Translations under genes and position numbers: made by a program
Part shown: in pieces, positions 5,528 through 9,710 of the stretch
Layout: each line of letters opens with the position of its first letter
Numbering within the stretch: the first letter of the stretch is position 1
The notes under the pieces: generated by a model
Database searches by the model: none
What the model saw: only the letters and a program-made list of their open reading frames with translations
What the model was told of the DNA's origin: nothing
Assembly: GCA_002782905.1 (NCBI GenBank)
Contig: PFJA01000233.1
Location: forward strand, 529 to 10,238
Reading direction: 5' to 3'
From: Lysobacterales bacterium CG_4_10_14_3_um_filter_64_11
GTDB lineage: Bacteria > Pseudomonadota > Gammaproteobacteria > Xanthomonadales > Xanthomonadaceae
DNA: 9,710 bases

Positions 5528-5869
5528 ATGCATTCTGCCCATGACACCCTGAGTCAACGCCACTGCCAGCCGCGCCGCGGCGAGCAGCACCGGCTGTCTG
5601 CCGATCAGATCGCTGCGTTCAATGCGCAGACCCCGCAGTGGGCGGTGATCGAAGACGGCATGGCGATCAGCCGCAGCTTCAGCTTCCCCGATTATTACCA
5701 CACCATGGCATTCGTGAATGCGCTGGCCTTTATCGCGCATCACGAGGACCATCACCCGGATCTTGGCGTGCATTACAACCGCTGCGTGGTGCGCTACTCC
5801 ACCCACGATGTCGGTGGACTCTCGGAGAACGATTTCATCTGCGCGGCCAAGGCCGACGCCCTGGCATGA
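5528..5869 (+). CDS. phhB: Pterin-4a-carbinolamine dehydratase (4a-hydroxytetrahydrobiopterin dehydratase)
   Basis: Cytoplasmic enzyme that dehydrates 4a-hydroxytetrahydropterin, regenerating the pterin cofactor used by phenylalanine hydroxylase. The 113-residue product is of normal size for the family. The active-site histidines are visible: DHHPD (His75, His76) and STHD (His93), corresponding to the HHP and STH motifs of rat DCoH. The final GGLSENDFICAAKAD matches the conserved C-terminal helix. ATG 5528 is supported by GGAG 7 nt upstream; the frame is open further upstream to 5432 but without a site. The N-terminal about 20 residues (HCQPRRGEQ) are Cys/Arg/His-rich and less typical. No phenylalanine hydroxylase gene is visible next to it, so the phhB symbol rests on the protein family alone. 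It converges on rluC with a 20-bp gap. Confidence 0.94.
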   Translation: MHSAHDTLSQRHCQPRRGEQHRLSADQIAAFNAQTPQWAVIEDGMAISRSFSFPDYYHTMAFVNALAFIAHHEDHHPDLGVHYNRCVVRYSTHDVGGLSENDFICAAKADALA

Positions 5870-5889
5870 CGCATTGCCGACGCACGCAC

Positions 5890-6837
5890 TCAGCCGAGAC
5901 GATCCAGCGCAGCGGCCAACTCCGGCGCCAGTGGTGCGCTGAGCAGGTAAGGTGAACGCCCGTCATCCAGCGCGAACTCCAGGCTGGCCGCGTGCAGAAA
6001 CATGCGTTTGAGGCCAGCCTGCTCGCGCAACCGGCGATTGGCGTCACGATCGCCGTATTTTTCGTCGCCCGCGACAGGGTGCCCGATGTGCGCAGCATGG
6101 ACGCGTATCTGGTGGGTACGCCCGGTTTCGATGCGCACTTCGCAATAGCTGTGGCCGCCGCGACGCTCGATCAACTGAAAATGGCTGACCGAATCCTTGC
6201 CGTCGGCGGTAACCCGCACCATGCGTTCGCCGCCCGACAGCACCGACTTTTGCAGCGCCACGTCTACCGTAAAACTACGCTCGGCCATGCGCCCGACCAG
6301 CAGCGCCAGATACTTCTTGCGGATCCCGCCCTCGCGCATCTGCCGTTGCAGTTCCAGCAGTGCCGAGCGCTTTTTCGCCAACACCAGCACGCCGCTGGTA
6401 TCACGGTCCAGCCGATGCACCAGTTCCAGGGATTCGTTCGGGCGCGCCCGGCGCAACAGTTCGATCGCGCCAAAGCGCACGCCACTGCCGCCATGCGCGG
6501 CGATCCCGCACGGCTTGTTGAGCACCAGCAGGGCGCGATCCTCGAATACGATGTGCTCGGCCAGACGCTCGGCCATGGCGATCGGCGGCCCTTCGCCGGC
6601 ATCGGGCTCACCCAGCCGCACCGGTGGGATGCGCACCCGGTCACCACCCGCGAGTCGGCTATCGGGCTTGGCCCGCTTGCCGTTGATGCGTACCTCGCCA
6701 CTGCGCACGATGCGGTAGATCAGGCTGCGCGGCGCACCCTTGAGCAGGCCCAACAGAAAGTTGTCGAGCCGCTGACCACCGCGGTCATCGGCCACGTCCA
6801 CGGTTCTAACCGCCCCTTTTGTCGAAGTTTCCGCCAT
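5890..6837 (-). CDS. rluC: 23S rRNA pseudouridine synthase RluC
   Basis: Converts uridines of 23S rRNA (955, 2504 and 2580 in E. coli numbering) to pseudouridine. The 315-residue protein has an N-terminal S4 RNA-binding domain (about residues 20-70: QRLDNFLLGLLKGAPRSLIYR, then SGEVRINGKR). A catalytic RluA-type domain follows, with the motif HRLDRDTSG, where Asp144 is the nucleophile (same number as in E. coli RluC). Further signatures are LLVLNKPCGIAAHGGSG, KKYLALLVG and TGRTHQIRVH. The start is the ATG at 6837-6835 (MAETSTKGAV); upstream GGA gives only a weak Shine-Dalgarno. It is divergent from rne, as in E. coli. RluC is preferred over RluD because of the partner rne, the sequence of the S4 domain and the HGGSG motif. 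Confidence 0.95.
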   Translation of the reverse strand: MAETSTKGAVRTVDVADDRGGQRLDNFLLGLLKGAPRSLIYRIVRSGEVRINGKRAKPDSRLAGGDRVRIPPVRLGEPDAGEGPPIAMAERLAEHIVFEDRALLVLNKPCGIAAHGGSGVRFGAIELLRRARPNESLELVHRLDRDTSGVLVLAKKRSALLELQRQMREGGIRKKYLALLVGRMAERSFTVDVALQKSVLSGGERMVRVTADGKDSVSHFQLIERRGGHSYCEVRIETGRTHQIRVHAAHIGHPVAGDEKYGDRDANRRLREQAGLKRMFLHAASLEFALDDGRSPYLLSAPLAPELAAALDRLG

Positions 6838-6849
6838 GACAATCCAATC

Positions 6850-6858
6850 TGCTACACT
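6850..6858 (+). promoter_or_regulatory. Extended -10 promoter for rne
   Basis: TGCTACACT (6850-6858) is an extended -10 (TGnTAxxxT) with hexamer TACACT. No strong -35 is seen at 17 bp, which extended -10 promoters can tolerate. Transcription would begin near 6865, giving a leader of about 367 nt, close to the 361-nt leader of E. coli rne. The element lies only 13-21 bp from the divergent rluC start codon, so the two control regions overlap. Confidence 0.5.
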
Positions 6859-6864
6859 TGAGGG

Positions 6865-7231
6865 GCGAAATAACGTCCTGATTTCGTTGGGCTGCCGGCA
6901 ATGTTGCCGGCGCCGGCGAAAACGGGCCCGAAGCGTGTCGCAATCCCGAGGCCTCCGCGATCTGCGGCGGCCATCTTATATCGGGAACGAGCATTCGGGT
7001 TCGGCCACAGGGGTTGATCGCACGGATACCGTGGTTTTGCGGTTTCCGGCACGGACGCCGGCGGGCAATGGCCCAACCGGTCACATGAACAAGCGCTCCC
7101 GCGGGCTTGCCTGGCGGTTTTTGTAGCGCTGGATTTTCGCAGGTCAGCCCGGCAATACCGGCTGACTGCCCGAATGATGGGTGCGGAGCCCCGGCGTTCC
7201 TCGCGGTATGAGCGCGTGAGGAATCAGAAAA
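6865..7231 (+). promoter_or_regulatory. Structured rne 5' leader (RNase E autoregulation region)
   Basis: In E. coli the long rne leader folds into hairpins that RNase E binds and cuts to control its own mRNA level. This leader shows comparable architecture. The hairpins are CGAAAT/ATTTCG (6866-6871 with 6881-6886); GCCGGCAA/TTGCCGGC (6894-6901 with 6904-6911); GTCAGCC-CGG/CCGGCTGAC (7143-7152 with 7158-7166, one bulged C); and TTCCTC/GAGGAA (7197-7202 with 7218-7223) with an inner GCG/CGC. The last hairpin pairs the rne Shine-Dalgarno. U-rich single-stranded tracts such as GGTTTTTG (around 7117-7124) and GATTTTCG (7132-7139) are the kind of site RNase E cuts. No protein-coding frame is credible in this 394-bp gap. 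Correspondence to the Rfam rne5 element is plausible but unverified. Confidence 0.65.
7218..7223 (+). promoter_or_regulatory. rne Shine-Dalgarno, sequestered in a hairpin
   Basis: GAGGAA lies 8 nt upstream of the rne ATG and is the best ribosome-binding site in the window. The same six bases pair perfectly with TTCCTC at 7197-7202, and GCG/CGC extends the stem inwards, so translation initiation would depend on opening this hairpin. Confidence 0.65.
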
Positions 7232-9710
7232 ATGAAGCGGATGCTGATCAACGCAACTCAACAAGAAGAGTTGCGCGTAGCCATTGTCGATGGCCAGAGC
7301 CTGTACGACATCGACATCGAACAACCGGCCCGGGAACAGAAAAAGTCCAACATCTACAAGGGCCGCATCACTCGCCTTGAGCCATCGCTGGAAGCTGCGT
7401 TTGTTGAATACGGCGGTGACAAGCACGGCTTTTTGCCGCTGAAAGAAGTTTCTCCCGATTATTTTGCGCAAGGCGTCGATGCCAACAAGGCAACGATCCG
7501 CGAACTGCTGCGCGAAGGTCAGGAAGTGGTGGTGCAGGTCGACAAGGAAGAACGCGGCAACAAGGGCGCGGCGCTGACCACATTCATCTCGCTGGCCGGC
7601 CGCTACATGGTGCTGATGCCCAACAGCCCCACCGCTGGCGGGGTATCGCGGCGCATCGAAGGCGATGATCGCCAGGCGCTGAAAGCGGCGATGGATCAGC
7701 TCAACATCCCCGCCGACATGGGCATCATCATCCGCACCGCCGGCGTCGGCCGCGATGCCGAAGAGCTGCAATGGGATCTCGATTACCTGTTGCAGGTGTG
7801 GCGTGCGATCACCGATGCCGCGCTGGCCAAACCCGCCTCGTTCCTGATCTATCAGGAATCGCGCCTGATCATTCGTGCGTTGCGCGATTACCTGCGCGCG
7901 GATGTCGGCGAAATACTGATCGACACCGAAGAGATGTACGAGGAAGCGCGCCAGTTCATTGAACAGGTGATGCCGCAGACCCTGCGCAAGCTCAAGCTGT
8001 ATCAGGATTCCACCCCACTGTTCAACCGTTACCAGATCGAAACCCAGATCGAGAATGCGTTTGAACGCCAGGTGAGGCTGCCGTCGGGCGGCTCGATCGT
8101 GGTCGACCAGACCGAAGCCTTGACCGCCATCGACGTCAATTCGGCACGCTCGACCAAGGGTGGCGACATCGAGGAAACCGCCTATCACACCAATCTGGAA
8201 GCCTCCGACGAAGTGGCCCGCCAGTTGCGCCTGCGCGATCTTGGTGGCCTGGTGGTGATCGATTTCATCGACATGGAATCGAACAAACACCAGCGTGATG
8301 TCGAAAATCGTTTGCAGCAGGCACTGCGCCACGACCGTGCACGCGTGCAGATCGGCCGCATCTCGCGTTTCGGCCTGCTGGAAATGTCGCGTCAGCGCCT
8401 GCGCCCGAGCCTGGGCGAATCCACTCAGGTGGTGTGTCCGCGCTGTGCCGGCCACGGCCGCATGCGCAGCGTCGAATCGTTGTCGCTGTCGATCCTGCGA
8501 TTGACCGAAGAGCAGGCGATGAAGGACAGCACCGGCCAGGTACTGGTGCAGACCCCGCCGGAAATCGCCAACTACCTGCTCAATGAAAAGCGCCGCGCGC
8601 TGATCGAAATCGAGCAACGCCACCATACGCCCGTGGTGGTGGTGGCCGATGAGCAACTGGAAACCCCGCAGTTCAACGTGGTGCGCCTGCGCGACAACGA
8701 GCTCAACGAAGAAAGCAACCGCCCGAGCTACCACCGCACCACGCCGCGCAAGCTGGAAACGCATTCGCTGACCAAGGCCAACCTCAACGTGCCGCCGCCG
8801 GCGGTTACCCATGTTGCGCCATCGCGCCCGGCACCCGCGCACGACGAGACCGAAGAGGTACCCGCCCGCACCAAGCTGCCAGCGCCGGCCAAGGCGGGTT
8901 TGCTGAAGCGGCTGTTTGCCGCCATCCGCGGCCACCACGATGCGGCGCCGGCAAAACCGGCCGCTGCCCGCAGCGGACCGTCGCCTGCTCGCCCCGAGCG
9001 CCAGCGTGCCGAGCCTGCTCGCGAGCAAGCACCGCGCGATCGCGCCGAGCCAAAGCGTACGCGCGATCAGGCCGATGCGGGGCAGCAGCGCAAGACACGC
9101 GGTACGCGCAACAAGGACAAAGCCGCCACCGGCACAGCCAACAAGCGCCAAGGCGAGGCCGAACGCACACCGCGACCGCCGCGAGAACGTCCAGCGGCCG
9201 CCGCCAAGCCGCAGCTGAGCGAGACGGAGCAAGCGGTCGAGACCCGCGCCGTCAGCGCAGCCAAAGCCGAACCGGTGCGCGAGCGCGAAACCGACGTGGT
9301 TGCCGCGGTCGCCGCAGCAGTAACGCTGCCCGACAGCAAGCCGAGCACACACGTCGATGCCAGCGTGGCGGCATCGCCGATAGCACCGGACGCGGCACCG
9401 GACGGCAATCCCGAAGGGCCGGAAGGGACCACGGCGCGTCGTCGTCGTGGCCGCCGTGGTGGCCGTCGCCGCCGCAAGAACGATGGCAGTGAAGGTACCG
9501 CCGAGATCAGCGCGACGCCGAATCAACAGCCATTGGACTTTGCTGACAAGGCAATCGGAGTAACCACCGTAAACGACGCTGCGCATGGCGAAACGCCGCA
9601 CGTCGAAGCACCGCGCATCGAAGCACCGCGGGTCGAAGCGCCGCGGGTCGAAACGCCGCACGTCGAAACGCCGCGCATCGAAACGCCGCGCATCGAAACG
9701 CCGCGCATCG
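7232..9710 (+). CDS. rne: Ribonuclease E, N-terminal catalytic half and part of the scaffold (cut by window edge)
   Basis: Essential endoribonuclease and scaffold of the RNA degradosome, acting on mRNA decay and on rRNA and tRNA processing. The first 826 residues are visible. The start MKRMLINATQQEELRVA is as in E. coli RNase E, followed by an S1 domain (about 37-118, SNIYKGRITRLEPSLEAAFVE). The 5'-monophosphate sensor has IIIRTAGVG (Arg168, Thr169). The DNase I-like catalytic region has Asp301 (AIDVNSARS) and Asp344 (VIDFIDM), equivalent to E. coli Asp303 and Asp346. The zinc-link is CPRC (Cys402, Cys405). Beyond about residue 510 the protein is low in complexity and disordered. A short amphipathic GLLKRLFAAIRG (about 556-567) sits where E. 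coli has its membrane anchor. Then come an Arg/Lys/Ala-rich RNA-binding region (about 575-690), an Arg cluster RRRRGRRGGRRRRK (736-749), and pentapeptide repeats from residue 787. The remaining scaffold with partner-binding sites is outside the window. Confidence 0.97.
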   Translation, partial: MKRMLINATQQEELRVAIVDGQSLYDIDIEQPAREQKKSNIYKGRITRLEPSLEAAFVEYGGDKHGFLPLKEVSPDYFAQGVDANKATIRELLREGQEVVVQVDKEERGNKGAALTTFISLAGRYMVLMPNSPTAGGVSRRIEGDDRQALKAAMDQLNIPADMGIIIRTAGVGRDAEELQWDLDYLLQVWRAITDAALAKPASFLIYQESRLIIRALRDYLRADVGEILIDTEEMYEEARQFIEQVMPQTLRKLKLYQDSTPLFNRYQIETQIENAFERQVRLPSGGSIVVDQTEALTAIDVNSARSTKGGDIEETAYHTNLEASDEVARQLRLRDLGGLVVIDFIDMESNKHQRDVENRLQQALRHDRARVQIGRISRFGLLEMSRQRLRPSLGESTQVVCPRCAGHGRMRSVESLSLSILRLTEEQAMKDSTGQVLVQTPPEIANYLLNEKRRALIEIEQRHHTPVVVVADEQLETPQFNVVRLRDNELNEESNRPSYHRTTPRKLETHSLTKANLNVPPPAVTHVAPSRPAPAHDETEEVPARTKLPAPAKAGLLKRLFAAIRGHHDAAPAKPAAARSGPSPARPERQRAEPAREQAPRDRAEPKRTRDQADAGQQRKTRGTRNKDKAATGTANKRQGEAERTPRPPRERPAAAAKPQLSETEQAVETRAVSAAKAEPVRERETDVVAAVAAAVTLPDSKPSTHVDASVAASPIAPDAAPDGNPEGPEGTTARRRRGRRGGRRRRKNDGSEGTAEISATPNQQPLDFADKAIGVTTVNDAAHGETPHVEAPRIEAPRVEAPRVETPHVETPRIETPRIETPRI
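9590..9710 (+). repeat. 15-bp tandem repeat inside rne (pentapeptide E-[TA]-P-[RH]-[VI])
   Basis: Eight full 15-bp units (9590-9709) plus the first base of a ninth run to the window edge. Each encodes Glu, Thr or Ala, Pro, Arg or His, Val or Ile. The last three complete units, GAAACGCCGCGCATC, are identical in DNA, and the others differ by a few bases, so the array appears to have grown by recent duplication. It lies in the disordered scaffold part of RNase E. Confidence 0.9.

Noticed and set aside
5992..6861. 289-codon plus-strand frame
   Set aside because: Antisense to rluC, which has all family motifs; the frame has no recognisable domain.
7174..7380. Small upstream open frame starting in the rne leader
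   Set aside because: It has no ribosome-binding site and overlaps the rne start out of frame for 149 bases; the bases involved are better explained by the leader hairpins.
6806..9661. 951-codon open frame on the minus strand
   Set aside because: It is the antisense shadow of rne: GC-rich codon bias keeps the opposite frame open. Its composition is implausible (runs of RRFDPR, Ala/Arg/Val-rich, repeats that mirror the rne 15-bp array), whereas the plus strand encodes an unmistakable RNase E.
9590..9710. CRISPR-like array
   Set aside because: The 15-bp units are directly adjacent with no spacers, keep the rne reading frame and encode a pentapeptide; this is a coding tandem repeat.

Overview
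The window looks like chromosomal DNA of a GC-rich gammaproteobacterium, most likely of the Xanthomonadales/Lysobacterales. That placement is inferred from protein flavour (NfuA, RluC and RNase E are all of the gammaproteobacterial type), from the divergent rluC-rne arrangement also seen in E. coli, and from the GC-rich intergenic repeats. It is mostly housekeeping sequence. I see no phage, integrase, transposase, CRISPR array or toxin-antitoxin gene.

Layout from left to right. (1) Positions 1-2189, minus strand: an RND-type efflux operon made of a lipoprotein periplasmic adaptor and the N-terminal third of the inner-membrane pump. The two genes overlap by 4 bp (ATGA), and a promoter with a 24-bp near-perfect palindrome lies in front. 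(2) Positions 2325-3093, plus strand: a tandem pair of small exported monoheme c-type cytochromes behind a good promoter. (3) Positions 3094-3503: a non-coding stretch holding two REP-like palindromes, enclosed by inverted copies of a dispersed repeat. (4) Positions 3504-5081, minus strand: a proline-rich single-pass membrane protein of unknown function (TonB-like layout only), and upstream of it nfuA, an Fe-S carrier gene. (5) Positions 5082-5527: a second non-coding stretch whose core is a 249-bp segment bounded by perfect 19-bp inverted repeats of the same dispersed family. (6) Positions 5528-5869, plus strand: pterin-4a-carbinolamine dehydratase, converging on rluC (5890-6837, minus). (7) Positions 6838-9710: a long structured leader and the 5' part of rne (RNase E), which runs off the window.

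Functional links. The adaptor and pump would work together with an outer-membrane channel that is not in view. The two cytochromes probably act together as periplasmic electron carriers. rluC and rne are both RNA-metabolism genes transcribed divergently, and the rne promoter lies within about 20 bp of the rluC start codon. The rne leader is about 365 nt long and ends in a hairpin that pairs with its own ribosome-binding site, in keeping with the leader-mediated autoregulation known for E. coli rne.

The least explained elements are the dispersed inverted-repeat family in the two non-coding stretches, the palindromic operator of the efflux operon, the orphan proline-rich membrane protein, the possibly leaderless nfuA transcript, and a 15-bp tandem repeat in the RNase E scaffold region. 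I found no convincing previously undescribed multi-gene system.
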